The notes: generated by a model not told the origin, from the sequence alone. DNA of 64,000 nucleotides from Achromobacter ruhlandii (GCF_902859695.1 NZ_CADIJL010000001.1:372001-436000), one strand, 5' to 3'; positions 48,682 through 58,153 are shown, counted from the first letter of the stretch. Numbers and translations: made by a program.

Positions 48682-50967
48682 ATGAAAAAACCACACCTGC
48701 TTTCCGGCCTAGCCGAAGCCTTTCCCGCCCGCTGGCGGGATGACATCCGCGCGGAACTCGCGCAGGATGAGACTCTGCTGGCCTGGCTCGAAATAGACCT
48801 GGACCAGCGGCTGAAGTTCCAGCCCGGGTTGGTCGCGGTCACCGACCGCCGCCTGATCGCCCGCAATCCGGCCGATACCGGCTGGGAATCCTGGGCCTAC
48901 GGTCCCCAACTGTCCCTGAATCTTTCCGACCACGCTGGCGCCGCCGTGCTGGAATTGCACGACGACAGCGCGCGCCTGGGCATCTGGCGCTTCACGCTGG
49001 CCTGCAACCCGGCGGCGCTGCGGCTGCTGGGTCAGTTCGAGGCCCAGCAGGCGATCCGCCTGTCCGGCCAGCCGCAAGCCGAGGCGGGCGAGCGCCAGTG
49101 CACCATTTGCAACAACGCCATTCCCGCGGGCCAGGACGAATGCCCCACCTGCAACCAGGAACAGGCGGCGCCGTCCACCACCTGGGCGCTGCTGCGCCTG
49201 TGGCGTTTCGCGCGGCCCTACCGCCTGCCGTTGCTGGCCGGTTTCCTGCTGACCCTGATGGGGACGGCGGCGGCCCTGGTGCCGCCGTACCTGACCATGC
49301 CGCTGATGGACGACGTGCTGATCCCGTTCCAGAACGGCGCGCCCATCGACTACAGCAAGGTTCGCCTGTACCTGGGCGGGCTGCTCGGTTCGGCCTTCCT
49401 GGCCTGGGGACTGGGCTGGGCCCGCACCTACATCCTGGCCTGGGTCAGCGAGCGCATCGGCGCCGACCTGCGCACCACCACGTATGAACACCTGCAGCAG
49501 CTGTCGCTGGAGTATTTCGGCGGCAAGCGCACTGGCGACCTGATTTCCCGCATCGGCAGCGAGACCGATCGCATCTGCGTGTTCCTGTCGCTGCACCTGC
49601 TGGACTTCGCCAACGACATCCTGATGATCGCCATGACCGCCGCGATCCTGGTGTCGATCAATCCGTGGCTGGCGCTGGTCACGCTGGTGCCGCTGCCGTT
49701 CATCATCTGGATGATCCACGCGGTGCGCGACCGCCTGCGCCATGGCTTCGAGAAGGTCGACCGGATCTGGTCGGAGATCACCAACGTGCTGGCCGATACC
49801 ATTCCCGGCATTCGCGTGGTCAAGGCGTTTGCCCAGGAAAAGCGCGAAGTGGCGCGCTTTCGCGAGGCCAACAACCGCAACCTGGAAGTGAACGACCGGG
49901 TCAATACCACGTGGTCGCTGTTTTCGCCCACCGTCACGCTGCTGACCGAGGTCGGGCTGCTGGTGGTGTGGATCTTCGGCATCTGGCAGGTCTCGCAGAA
50001 GCAGATCACGGTCGGGGTGCTGGCGGCGTTCCTGGCGTACATCGGGCGCTTCTACACGCGGCTGGATTCGATGAGCCGCATTGTGTCGGTGACGCAGAAG
50101 GCGGCCGCCGGCGCCAAGCGCATCTTCGACATCCTGGACCACGTTTCGAGCGTGCCGGAGCCGCAGAACCCGGCCAAGCTGCCGCAGATCAATGGCCGCA
50201 TCGAATTGCGCGACGTCGGCTTCCGCTACGGCAACCGCCAGGTCATCCGCGGCCTGGACCTGAGCATCGCGCCCGGCGAAATGATCGGCCTGGTGGGGCA
50301 TAGCGGTTCGGGCAAGAGCACCCTGATCAACCTGATCTGCCGCTTCTACGACGTGTCGGAAGGCGCGATCCTGGTGGACGGCGCCGACATCCGCTCGGTG
50401 CGGGTGGCGGATTACCGCCGCAACATCGGGCTGGTGCTGCAGGAACCTTTCCTGTTCTTCGGCACCATCGCCGAGAACATCGCCTACGGCAAGCCCAACG
50501 CCACCCGCGACGAGATCGTGGCCGCCGCGCGCGCCGCCCATGCCCATGAATTCATCCTGCGTCTGCCGCATGGCTACGACTCGCTGGTCGGCGAGCGCGG
50601 CCAGGCGCTGTCCGGCGGCGAGCGCCAGCGCATCTCGATCGCGCGCGCGCTGCTGATCGACCCGCGCATCCTGATCCTGGATGAAGCCACCTCGTCGGTG
50701 GACACCACCACCGAGAAGGAAATCCAGAAGGCGCTCGACAACCTGGTGCGCGGCCGCACCACCATCGCCATCGCCCACCGCCTGAGCACCTTGCGCAAGG
50801 CCGACCGGCTGGTGGTGCTGGACCGTGGCCAGATCGTCGAGCAGGGGCCGCACGAGGATCTGATGGCGCGCGAGGGCGCCTACTACCGGCTGTACCAGGC
50901 GCAGGCGCGCCAGAATGAGGCGGACGCGCAGTCCTCCGGCAGCGAAGACATGGCCGCCGTGGCCTGA
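48682..50967 (+). CDS. ABC exporter with N-terminal PH-like and zinc-ribbon segments (cyanophycin-associated)
   Basis: This 761-residue half-transporter begins with about 130 residues of a PH-like beta domain (LVAVTDRRLIARNPADTG) and a four-Cys ribbon (CTIC near 143 and CPTC about 15 residues on). A six-helix exporter domain and a nucleotide-binding domain follow, with Walker A GHSGSGKST, signature LSGGERQR, Walker B ILILDEATSS and H-loop AHRLS. It forms a transcription unit with the DUF1854 gene and is divergent from the two cphA genes. Families of this type are named as cyanophycin-metabolism associated. The cargo is unknown. Confidence 0.92.
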   Translation: MKKPHLLSGLAEAFPARWRDDIRAELAQDETLLAWLEIDLDQRLKFQPGLVAVTDRRLIARNPADTGWESWAYGPQLSLNLSDHAGAAVLELHDDSARLGIWRFTLACNPAALRLLGQFEAQQAIRLSGQPQAEAGERQCTICNNAIPAGQDECPTCNQEQAAPSTTWALLRLWRFARPYRLPLLAGFLLTLMGTAAALVPPYLTMPLMDDVLIPFQNGAPIDYSKVRLYLGGLLGSAFLAWGLGWARTYILAWVSERIGADLRTTTYEHLQQLSLEYFGGKRTGDLISRIGSETDRICVFLSLHLLDFANDILMIAMTAAILVSINPWLALVTLVPLPFIIWMIHAVRDRLRHGFEKVDRIWSEITNVLADTIPGIRVVKAFAQEKREVARFREANNRNLEVNDRVNTTWSLFSPTVTLLTEVGLLVVWIFGIWQVSQKQITVGVLAAFLAYIGRFYTRLDSMSRIVSVTQKAAAGAKRIFDILDHVSSVPEPQNPAKLPQINGRIELRDVGFRYGNRQVIRGLDLSIAPGEMIGLVGHSGSGKSTLINLICRFYDVSEGAILVDGADIRSVRVADYRRNIGLVLQEPFLFFGTIAENIAYGKPNATRDEIVAAARAAHAHEFILRLPHGYDSLVGERGQALSGGERQRISIARALLIDPRILILDEATSSVDTTTEKEIQKALDNLVRGRTTIAIAHRLSTLRKADRLVVLDRGQIVEQGPHEDLMAREGAYYRLYQAQARQNEADAQSSGSEDMAAVA

Positions 50968-50981
50968 GCGAGATAACCGTC

Positions 50982-51452
50982 ATGACGCTTCCCGTTTTTC
51001 AGCTGCGACGCAATGCGTTCGGGCGTTTGGTGTTCCAGGGCGCCGACGGCGTCGCGCACGAAGGCGTGATTCCGGTGCGGGCCTTTCCGATCAGCGAGGC
51101 CGATCGCGGGCTGTCGCTGGTGACCGGAGAAGGCCGCGAGCTGCTGTGGATCGAAAGGCTGGCCGACGTGCCCGCCGCCGAGCGCGCGCTGATCGAAGAA
51201 GAACTGGCCGGGCGTGAATTCATGCCCGAGATCCGCAAGCTCGCCAGCGTGTCGACCTTCGCCACGCCCAGCGTCTGGAAGGTGGAGACCGACCGCGGGG
51301 CCACCAGCTTCACGTTGCGGGGCGAGGAGGACATCCGCCGCCTGAGCCCGCAGACGCTGCTGATCGCCGACAGCCACGGCATTTTCTACCTGGTGCGCGA
51401 TATCCTGTCGCTCGACAAGCACAGCCGCAAGCTGCTGGATCGCTTCCTCTGA
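50982..51452 (+). CDS. DUF1854 protein (cyanophycin-associated)
   Basis: This 156-residue cytoplasmic protein of the DUF1854 family has FQLRRNAFGRLVFQGADG at the start, then GVIPVRAFPIS, ELLWIERLADVP and the C-terminal IFYLVRDILSLDKHSRKLLDRFL. It starts 14 bases after the ABC transporter. DUF1854 genes are repeatedly found beside this transporter and cyanophycin synthetase, but no biochemical role is known. Confidence 0.88.
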   Translation: MTLPVFQLRRNAFGRLVFQGADGVAHEGVIPVRAFPISEADRGLSLVTGEGRELLWIERLADVPAAERALIEEELAGREFMPEIRKLASVSTFATPSVWKVETDRGATSFTLRGEEDIRRLSPQTLLIADSHGIFYLVRDILSLDKHSRKLLDRFL

Positions 51453-51456
51453 CCGG

Positions 51457-52596
51457 TCAGTCCGGGGCCGCGCGCTTGAATGGCGTGTGGGCCTCGAGTT
51501 CGCCCAGGTAATCGTCCACGGCGGCGGTTTCCTCATCCAGAAAATGCTGGATCGCTGCCGCGAAGCGCGCGTCGGCGACCCAGTGCGCCGACCAGGTGGG
51601 CGTGGGCAGCAGCCCGCGCGCCATTTTGTGTTCCCCTTGCGCGCCGCCCTCGAAGCGCGTCATGCCATGGGCAATGCAATAGGCGATGGCCTGCAGGTAG
51701 CAGGTTTCGAAATGCAGCCCCGGCACGTATTCCGTCGCGCCCCAATAGCGCCCGTACAGCGTGTCGCCGCCCGCCAGGTTCAGGGCGGCGGCCACCGGCT
51801 GGCCGTCGCGCTCGGCCAGGATGAGCACGAAGGCATCGGGCTGGTCGCGATAGGCGCGCAGGAAGAACTCGCGGCTCAGGTAGGGCGGATTGCCGTGGTT
51901 GAAGTAGGTATGGCAATAGCACTGGTAGAAAAAATCCAGGTCGGCCGCCTCGATCTGCCCGCCGCGCAGCCAGCGGAACGCCAGCCCGGCCTGCGCCACC
52001 TTCTTGCGGTCCTGGCGGATCTTCTTGCGCTTGTCGTGGCTCATCGTGGCCAGGAAGGCGTCGAAGTCGGCGTAACCCGGGTTGGTCCAGTGGAACTGGA
52101 CGCTTTCGCGCACCATGAAACCGGCCTCGCGCAAAGCGCGCAGATCGGCCGCGGCGGGAAACAGCAGGTGCAGCGAGGACACCTGGATCTCTTCGGCGAA
52201 GGCCACCAGCCCGCGCACCAGCGTATCGCGGTCTTCGTCGCTGGCGGCCAGCAGGCGCGGGCCCGAGACCGGGGTGAACGGCACGGCCGCCAGCAGCTTG
52301 GGATAGTAGCGCAGGCCATGGCGCTCGAAGGCGTCGGCCCAGGCGTAGTCGAATACGTACTCGCCGCGCGAATGCGATTTCAGATAGAGCGGCACGGCGC
52401 CGGCCAGCGCGGCGCCGCGCCACAGCATCAGGTAGTGCGGCGACCAGCCGGTGCGCGGCGCCGCGCAGCCGCTGTCGTGCAGGGCGTGCAGGAAGGCGTG
52501 CCGCAGGAACGGCTGGTCGCCGGCCAGCGCGTCCCACTGGCTGGCGTCGACGCGGGCAAGGTCGGTCTCGATGGTCAGGCGGAGCGGCGAATCCAT
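51457..52596 (-). CDS. GNAT-like acyltransferase (DUF482, FemAB-like fold)
   Basis: This 379-residue protein belongs to the DUF482/peptidogalycan-biosynthesis-like family with a FemAB-type double GNAT fold. Marks are FLRHAFLHALHDSGCA, GEYVFDYAWADAFERHGLRYYPKL, SHDKRKKIRQDRKKV and FEGGAQGEHKMARGLLPTPTWS. The ATG at 52596 (MDSPLRLTIE) is the family start. The longer frame from 52833 runs through the promoter region of the divergent DUF455 gene. The substrate is unknown. It ends 5 bases from the convergent DUF1854 stop. Confidence 0.85.
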   Translation of the reverse strand: MDSPLRLTIETDLARVDASQWDALAGDQPFLRHAFLHALHDSGCAAPRTGWSPHYLMLWRGAALAGAVPLYLKSHSRGEYVFDYAWADAFERHGLRYYPKLLAAVPFTPVSGPRLLAASDEDRDTLVRGLVAFAEEIQVSSLHLLFPAAADLRALREAGFMVRESVQFHWTNPGYADFDAFLATMSHDKRKKIRQDRKKVAQAGLAFRWLRGGQIEAADLDFFYQCYCHTYFNHGNPPYLSREFFLRAYRDQPDAFVLILAERDGQPVAAALNLAGGDTLYGRYWGATEYVPGLHFETCYLQAIAYCIAHGMTRFEGGAQGEHKMARGLLPTPTWSAHWVADARFAAAIQHFLDEETAAVDDYLGELEAHTPFKRAAPD

Positions 52597-52702
52597 GGAC
52601 GAATGATAAAGTCTTCGTTGGCGCGTGGCGCACCGCGCCCGATGAGTGCGCAGGGTTATTGTCTTGCGGGCGGCGCGGGGTCGCCACGCAGCGGAAATTC
52701 TC

Positions 52703-53533
52703 ATGGACAGCAATTCGATCCTTTCCCCGGGCGGGAGCGGCCCGGACGGCGGCGCGGCCTGCCTGCGGGCGCAGGCGCTGCAAGCGCTGGCCGCCACCGG
52801 CTGGGCGGACAAGCTGGCGCGGGTGCGCGCCATCGGCGCCGATGCGCCGCTGGATGGCGCGCGGCGCTACGTCGCGCATGCCGCCCTGCCGGGGCGGCCC
52901 GCCGCGCCCGCGCTGGTATCGCCGGCCGAGGTGCCGCAGCGTTCCATGGCCACGCTCGAGGGCCGCGCCGCGCTGCTGCACGCCTTGGCGCATATCGAGT
53001 TCAACGCGGTGAACCTGGCGCTGGATATTCTCTGGCGCTTCGCGGGGATGCCGGATGCCTTCTACCGCGACTGGTTGCGCGTGGCGCATGAAGAGGCCAG
53101 CCATTTCGAACTGCTGAACCGGCGCCTGGCCGACCTGGGGTACGCCTATGGCGATTTTCCCGGCCACAACGGCTTGTGGGAAATGGCCGAGCGCACCTGT
53201 GACGACCTGCTGGCGCGGCTGGCGCTGGTGCCGCGCACACTGGAGGCGCGCGGGCTGGATGCTTCGCCGCTGATCCGCAACAAGCTGGCGGGCGCCGGTG
53301 ATGCGCAGAGCGCGGCCATTGTCGACATCATCCTGCGCGACGAGATCGGCCATGTGGCGATCGGCAATCATTGGTACAAGCATCTTTGCGCCGAGCAGGG
53401 CAGGGAGCCCGTGGCCTGCTATGCCGAACTGGCCGCGCGCTACAAGGCGCCACGCCTGCGCGGACCCTTTAACCTGCAGGCGCGGCGCGCCGCCGGCTTC
53501 GACGAGGCCGAGCTGGCCGCGTTGCTGGCTTGA
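52703..53533 (+). CDS. DUF455 ferritin-like protein
   Basis: This 276-residue protein has a helical-bundle ferritin-like fold with Glu/His pairs that could bind a di-iron centre: LAHIEFNAVNLALD, AHEEASHFELLNRRL and DEIGHVAIGNHWYK. It matches DUF455 (MiaE-like). The ATG at 52703 is chosen because it follows GGAAATTCTC; an upstream start at 52646 is less likely. A MOSC gene follows 12 bases later. Confidence 0.85.
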   Translation: MDSNSILSPGGSGPDGGAACLRAQALQALAATGWADKLARVRAIGADAPLDGARRYVAHAALPGRPAAPALVSPAEVPQRSMATLEGRAALLHALAHIEFNAVNLALDILWRFAGMPDAFYRDWLRVAHEEASHFELLNRRLADLGYAYGDFPGHNGLWEMAERTCDDLLARLALVPRTLEARGLDASPLIRNKLAGAGDAQSAAIVDIILRDEIGHVAIGNHWYKHLCAEQGREPVACYAELAARYKAPRLRGPFNLQARRAAGFDEAELAALLA

Positions 53534-53545
53534 GGACGCACGCGC

Positions 53546-54262
53546 ATGGAAATCGTGATCGATGCGCTGCTGACGGGCGCGGTGCGCCCGCTGGGCGATT
53601 CCGGCCGCGACAGCGGCATCGACAAGCATCCGGCGGCCGCGCCGCTGTGGCTCGGCGCGCACGGGCTGCGCGGCGATGAACAGGCCGACCGGCGCTTCCA
53701 CGGCGGCCCCGAGAAGGCGCTGCACCACTACGCGCGGGAACACTATGCGGCCTGGCTGCGCGACCTGGGTGAACGCGCCGTGTTGCGTGCGCCGGGCGCG
53801 TTTGGCGAGAACCTTTCCACCACGGGCATGACCGAGCATGACGTCTGCGTCGGCGACACCTATGCCGTGGGCCAGGCCCTGATCCAGGTGTCGCAGGCGC
53901 GCCAGCCGTGCTGGAAGCTGAACCACCGTTTCGACCACGCCGGCATGTCGGCCCGGGTGCAGGCCAGCGGCAGGACCGGTTGGTACTACCGCGTGCTGCG
54001 CGAGGGCTGGCTGGCGCCGGGCGATACGCTGTCGCTGCGTGACCGGCCCTATCCCCAATGGACGCTGGCCCGCATCCAGGACGTTCTCAACCGCCGGGTG
54101 CTGGACGTGCCCACGCTGACCGAGCTGGCCGCGCTGCCGGCGCTGTCTCCCAACTGGCGCGCGCTGTTCGAGAAGCGCGCCAGGCTGGGCCAGGTCGAAG
54201 ACTGGCAACGGCGCCTGCAAGGCGACGCGGCCGATCCCTCCACAGGAACCTCCACGACATGA
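53546..54262 (+). CDS. MOSC-domain protein (YiiM-like)
   Basis: This 238-residue protein has the MOSC beta-barrel, the C-terminal domain of molybdenum cofactor sulfurases, and a C-terminal helical extension (3-alpha). Marks are GLRGDEQADRRFHGGPEKALHHY, FGENLSTTGM and the conserved Cys in ARQPCWKLNHRF. YiiM-type proteins use molybdenum cofactor to reduce N-hydroxylated compounds. It ends at an ATGA overlap with the transglycosylase gene. Confidence 0.9.
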   Translation: MEIVIDALLTGAVRPLGDSGRDSGIDKHPAAAPLWLGAHGLRGDEQADRRFHGGPEKALHHYAREHYAAWLRDLGERAVLRAPGAFGENLSTTGMTEHDVCVGDTYAVGQALIQVSQARQPCWKLNHRFDHAGMSARVQASGRTGWYYRVLREGWLAPGDTLSLRDRPYPQWTLARIQDVLNRRVLDVPTLTELAALPALSPNWRALFEKRARLGQVEDWQRRLQGDAADPSTGTSTT

Positions 54263-55455
54263 AAATCCGCTACACCGCGTCCCTGGCGGTCTTCGCCCTG
54301 GCGCTGTCCAGCGGCGCCGCGCAGGCCGCGGACGCCTTCGCGACCTGCCTGGCGGGCCTGCGCGCGCCCGCGGCCAAGGCCGGCGTGTCCGGCGCCACGT
54401 TCGACAGGCACACCGCCAGCCTGGCGCCCGACATGGCGGTGATCGGCCTGCTTGATGCCCAGCCCGAATTCAAGACGCCGATCTGGGATTACATGGCGGC
54501 CCTGGTCGATGACGAGCGTGTCGCCGACGGCAAGGACAGCATCGCGCGCTGGCGCGCCGAGCTCGATCGCGCCGCCTCGCGCTACGGCGTGGATCCCGCC
54601 ACCATCGCGGCGGTGTGGGGCGTGGAGAGCAATTACGGCCGTACCCTGGGCGGACGGCCGCTGCTGACGTCGTTGTCGACGCTGTCGTGCTTCGGCCGCC
54701 GCCAGGCGTATTTTCGCGGCGAGTTCTACGCCACGCTCAAGATCATCCAGGACGAGCATATCGATCCGGACAAGCTCAAGGGCTCGTGGGCCGGGGCCTT
54801 TGGCCAGACCCAGTTCATGCCGTCCACCTATCTGCGGCTGGCGGTGGATTTCGACGGCGACGGCCGGCGCGATCTGATCGACAGCGTGCCGGACGCGCTG
54901 GCGTCCACGGCCAATTTCCTCAAGCGCGCCGGTTGGAACAGCGGGCTGGACTGGGGCTACGAGGTCAGGCTGCCGCCCGGCCTGGGCACCGCCGGCGCGG
55001 GACGCAAGAACAAGCGCCCGCTGGCATTCTGGCGCGGCCAGGGCGTGACGCGCGCCGATGGCACGCCGCTGCCGCCGGGCGAGACGCCGGCCGGCCTGCT
55101 GCTGCCGGCCGGCCCCCAGGGGCCGGCCTTCCTGGTGACGCGCAACTTCGACGCGCTCTACTCGTACAACGCGGCCGAGAGCTACGCGCTGGCGATCGCG
55201 CACCTGTCCGATCGCCTGCGCGGCGGCGGGCCGCTGGCGCAGGCCTGGCCAACTGACGATCCGGGCCTGTCGCGGGCCGAGCGGCGCGAGCTGCAGCGGC
55301 TGCTGATTGCCCGTGGCTATGAACTGGGCGAACCCGATGGCATGATTGGTGAGCGCACCCGCGAGGCCTTGCGCGCGGCGCAGCGCGCGCTGGGCCTGCC
55401 CGCCGACGGCCGCGCCGGCCAGAAGGCATTGCAGGCGCTGCGCGGCGCGGGCTGA
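54259..55455 (+). CDS. Lytic murein transglycosylase B family protein
   Basis: This 398-residue exported protein (signal ending GAAQA) cleaves peptidoglycan. The catalytic Glu123 lies in WGVESNYGR, and FGQTQFMPSTYLRLAVDFDG is typical of the MltB/SltB group. A C-terminal peptidoglycan-binding domain (about 335-398: LLIARGYELGEPDGMIGERT) is present. There is no lipobox, so it is probably soluble in the periplasm. It overlaps the MOSC gene by 4 bases. Confidence 0.9.
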   Translation: MKIRYTASLAVFALALSSGAAQAADAFATCLAGLRAPAAKAGVSGATFDRHTASLAPDMAVIGLLDAQPEFKTPIWDYMAALVDDERVADGKDSIARWRAELDRAASRYGVDPATIAAVWGVESNYGRTLGGRPLLTSLSTLSCFGRRQAYFRGEFYATLKIIQDEHIDPDKLKGSWAGAFGQTQFMPSTYLRLAVDFDGDGRRDLIDSVPDALASTANFLKRAGWNSGLDWGYEVRLPPGLGTAGAGRKNKRPLAFWRGQGVTRADGTPLPPGETPAGLLLPAGPQGPAFLVTRNFDALYSYNAAESYALAIAHLSDRLRGGGPLAQAWPTDDPGLSRAERRELQRLLIARGYELGEPDGMIGERTREALRAAQRALGLPADGRAGQKALQALRGAG

Positions 55456-55577
55456 GGCGCAGGCCAGTCCGCGGCAAAGGACAAGTTTTGCAAAGATCGG
55501 GGCCGGTATCCGTTGGATGACGGTGTCCGCGGCGCCATGGGCCTATACTGGATTTCCGATTTTCCTGGAGTACGGCG

Positions 55578-55991
55578 ATGAGTCTATTGGATACCTTGGC
55601 CTCGATGGCCGGAGGCGGTCAGCAAGGGGGCTCGGCCTCGTTGCTGCCGGCCCTGATCGAACAACTGAACAAATACCCGGGCGGCCTGTCGGGCCTGATC
55701 GCCAGCTTCCAGCAGGGCGGCCTGGGGGAAATCGTCGCATCGTGGATTGGCAAGGGCCAGAACCTGCCGGTCAGCGCCGACCAGCTCGGCCAGGTGCTGG
55801 ATCCGGGCGTGGTCAACGAACTGGCCGCCAAGACCGGCCAGGACACCGGTTCGGTGCTGGGCTCGCTGTCCTCGCTGTTGCCGCAACTGATCGACAAGGC
55901 CACGCCCGAAGGCGCCGTCCAGCCGGGCCAGTCCTTCAACCCGACCGACCTGCTGGCATCGCTGTCGGGCCTGTTCGGCAATCGCGGCTGA
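55578..55991 (+). CDS. YidB-like DUF937 protein
   Basis: This 137-residue protein of low complexity is rich in Gly, Leu and Ser, with the YidB pattern (LLPALIEQLNKYPGGLSGLI, GQNLPVSADQLGQVL, LLPQLIDKATPEG). The function is unknown. A TATACT at 55544-55549 is a candidate -10 for its own promoter. TGGAGT precedes the ATG. Confidence 0.85.
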   Translation: MSLLDTLASMAGGGQQGGSASLLPALIEQLNKYPGGLSGLIASFQQGGLGEIVASWIGKGQNLPVSADQLGQVLDPGVVNELAAKTGQDTGSVLGSLSSLLPQLIDKATPEGAVQPGQSFNPTDLLASLSGLFGNRG

Positions 55992-56011
55992 TTCCGGCAA
56001 GGATTGTTCCC

Positions 56012-57001
56012 CTGACGCGCCCGCGGCTTCAATCCCTCGCGCGCCGCCGCCTGCTGCAGGCGGCGGCGCTGGGCGCGCTCATCCCGCTGGCGGCCTGTGC
56101 GCCGCCCATCTCGCTGAATGCGACTTTCCTGCAACTGTGGCTCAGCCACCGGGACCTGACGCGTGACGAATGGCGCCGCCGCCTCGCCGCTTGCCGGCGG
56201 CTGGGCTGCCGCGAGCTGTTCCTGCAGTGGGTCGGCCTGGAAGGCGGCCGGCCGGATGACTGGATGGCGCCGCCATCGATGCTGGACATCATCTTCGAGG
56301 AAGCCGACCACAACGGCCTGGGTGTGCACGTGGGCCTGCCCTATGACCAGCGCTGGTGGAACGTGCTGGCCGCGCCCGACGACACGGCGCTGGCGTCCTA
56401 CCTGGACCATACCCGCGACCGTGGCGTGGCCTACATGCGCACCGCCGCCTGGCCCAAGCGCCGCAATTTCCGCGGCTGGTACGTGCCGTACGAGCTGGAG
56501 CAATACAACTGGGCCCGGCCCGAGCGCCAGGCGCTGCTGGTGCCGTGGCTGGACGCTTTCACCCGCGCCTCGCTGGCCAGTTGTCATCGCATTCCGTCCA
56601 TTTCGACCTACCACAGCCGGCTTGCCGGCGACGGCTCGTTGATGCAGCTATGGTCGCGGGTGCTGGACGCGGTGCGCATCCACCCCATGATCCAGGACGG
56701 CGTGGGCGTGGCGGGCCTGGCCAACTACCGGGCGCTGGAGCCGCTGCACGACATGCTGCTCAAGCGCCGCGCCTCGTTCGACCTGATCATGGAGCTGTTC
56801 GAGGAACTGCCCTCGGGCAGCACGGACGGCACCACGTTCAAGGCGCGTTCCGCCGATTTCGGCCGGGTCAAGCAGCAGTGGGATGTGGCGCGCGGCTATG
56901 GCGCCAAGCGCATCGTGGCATTCACGATGGACCCGTGGGTGATCGGCGATACGCCCGAGGCCCGCGCGCTCAGGGATGCCTGGATGGCGGCGCGCGTCTG
57001 A
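56012..57001 (+). CDS. DUF4434-like lipoprotein, probable non-ATG start
   Basis: This protein of about 329 residues resembles TIM-barrel DUF4434 proteins (LFLQWVGLEGGRPDDWMAPP, MLDIIFEEADHNGLGVHVGL, RGVAYMRTAAWPKRRNFRGW). A signal with RRR, a hydrophobic run and lipobox LAAC makes it an exported lipoprotein. No ATG, GTG or TTG lies in frame between the YidB stop and the signal sequence. A CTG at 56012, 8 bases after AAGGA, is the best start and reads as M-T-R-P-R. An ATT at 56003 is the other option. A link to polysaccharide handling is suggested by the fold, not shown. Confidence 0.75.
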   Translation: MTRPRLQSLARRRLLQAAALGALIPLAACAPPISLNATFLQLWLSHRDLTRDEWRRRLAACRRLGCRELFLQWVGLEGGRPDDWMAPPSMLDIIFEEADHNGLGVHVGLPYDQRWWNVLAAPDDTALASYLDHTRDRGVAYMRTAAWPKRRNFRGWYVPYELEQYNWARPERQALLVPWLDAFTRASLASCHRIPSISTYHSRLAGDGSLMQLWSRVLDAVRIHPMIQDGVGVAGLANYRALEPLHDMLLKRRASFDLIMELFEELPSGSTDGTTFKARSADFGRVKQQWDVARGYGAKRIVAFTMDPWVIGDTPEARALRDAWMAARV

Positions 57002-57013
57002 GCCCGCGGGCGC

Positions 57014-58144
57014 TCAGAGGAAGCTGCGGCCGATGATTTCCCGCATGATTTCGCTGGTGCCGCCGAAGATGCGCAGCGCGCGCGCATCGACCCAGGCGCG
57101 GCCGATGCCGTATTCGGCCATGTAGCCATAGCCGCCGTACAGCTGCAGCAGGTCGTCCAGCACCGCGCCCTGCATTTCGGTGGCGTTGAGCTTGGCGATG
57201 GCGGCGCTGGTGGCGTCGAGTTCACCCGCCATGTGGCGCGCCAGGCAATCGTCCAGGAACACCCGCAGCATGGTGCTCTGGGCGCGCGCGCTGGCCAGCT
57301 TGAAGCGCGAGTTCTGGTAGTCGAACACCCGGCGGCCGAATACCTTGCGGTTGCGGGTGTATTCGGCGGCCTCGTCCAGCATGCCCTCGAGCGAGGCCCC
57401 GGCGCGCAGTGCGATCGCCAGGCGTTCGCGCGCGAGTTCCTGCGTCAGGTATTCGAAAGCGCCATTTTCCTGGCCCAGCAGGCAATCGGCGGGCAGGCGC
57501 ACGTCATCGAAGTACAGCTCGCAGGTGTCCTGGCAGTGCTGGCCGATCTTGTTCAAGGCCGCGCCCTTGGTGTAGCCGGGCAGGTTTTCCTCGACGCAGA
57601 ACAGCGACAGGCCGCGCGCGCCGAGGTCGGGGTCGGTGCTGGCCAGCACGATCGCCAGGCCGGCGTTGACGCCGTTGGTGATGAAGGTCTTCTGGCCGTT
57701 CAGGATGTAGTGGTCGCCCTCACGGCGGGCACGCGTGCGCACCGCCTTCAGGTCGCTGCCCGCGTCGGGTTCGGTCAGGGCGATGGCGCCGATGATGTCG
57801 CCGCGTGTCATGGCGGGCAGCCAGCGTTCCTTTTGCGCGGTCGTGCCGAAGGCGTTCAGATAGGGCGCGACCATGTCGGAATGGATCGAGAAGCCGATGC
57901 CCAGGAAATTGGCGCGCGCCAGTTCCTCGATCACCACGACGGCATGGCCGAAGTCGCCGCCGAGCCCGTAGGGCTCGGGCAGGGCGCAGTTGAGCAGGCC
58001 TTCCTCGCCGGCGCGGCGCCACAGCGCGCGCGGCACGATGCCGGCCTTTTCCCACTCGGCGTAGTGTGGCGCGATCTCCTCGGCGACGAAGCGCCGCACC
58101 TGGTCGCGAAAGAGTTCGTGGTCGTCCCGGAATACGCGGCGCAT
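57014..58144 (-). CDS. Acyl-CoA dehydrogenase family protein
   Basis: This 376-residue flavoprotein has the standard fold with FAD/substrate motifs ALTEPDAGSDLKAVRTRA and LYGGYGYMAEYGIGRAWVD. The C-terminal position that holds the catalytic Glu in medium-chain enzymes is Gly (FGGTSEIMREI). Glu240 in ELARERLAIA matches the base position of long-chain and isovaleryl types. It begins 9 bases after the stop of the AlgF-like gene, so it is the last gene of the ligase/carrier/MBOAT operon. It may act on an ordinary acyl-CoA, or on the carrier-bound acid made by this operon. Confidence 0.9.
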   Translation of the reverse strand: MRRVFRDDHELFRDQVRRFVAEEIAPHYAEWEKAGIVPRALWRRAGEEGLLNCALPEPYGLGGDFGHAVVVIEELARANFLGIGFSIHSDMVAPYLNAFGTTAQKERWLPAMTRGDIIGAIALTEPDAGSDLKAVRTRARREGDHYILNGQKTFITNGVNAGLAIVLASTDPDLGARGLSLFCVEENLPGYTKGAALNKIGQHCQDTCELYFDDVRLPADCLLGQENGAFEYLTQELARERLAIALRAGASLEGMLDEAAEYTRNRKVFGRRVFDYQNSRFKLASARAQSTMLRVFLDDCLARHMAGELDATSAAIAKLNATEMQGAVLDDLLQLYGGYGYMAEYGIGRAWVDARALRIFGGTSEIMREIIGRSFL

Positions 58145-58153
58145 GCGGCCTCC

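Noticed and set aside
51533-54220. 895-codon minus-strand ORF over the DUF482, DUF455 and MOSC genes
   Set aside because: It crosses three real genes and shows no protein motifs.
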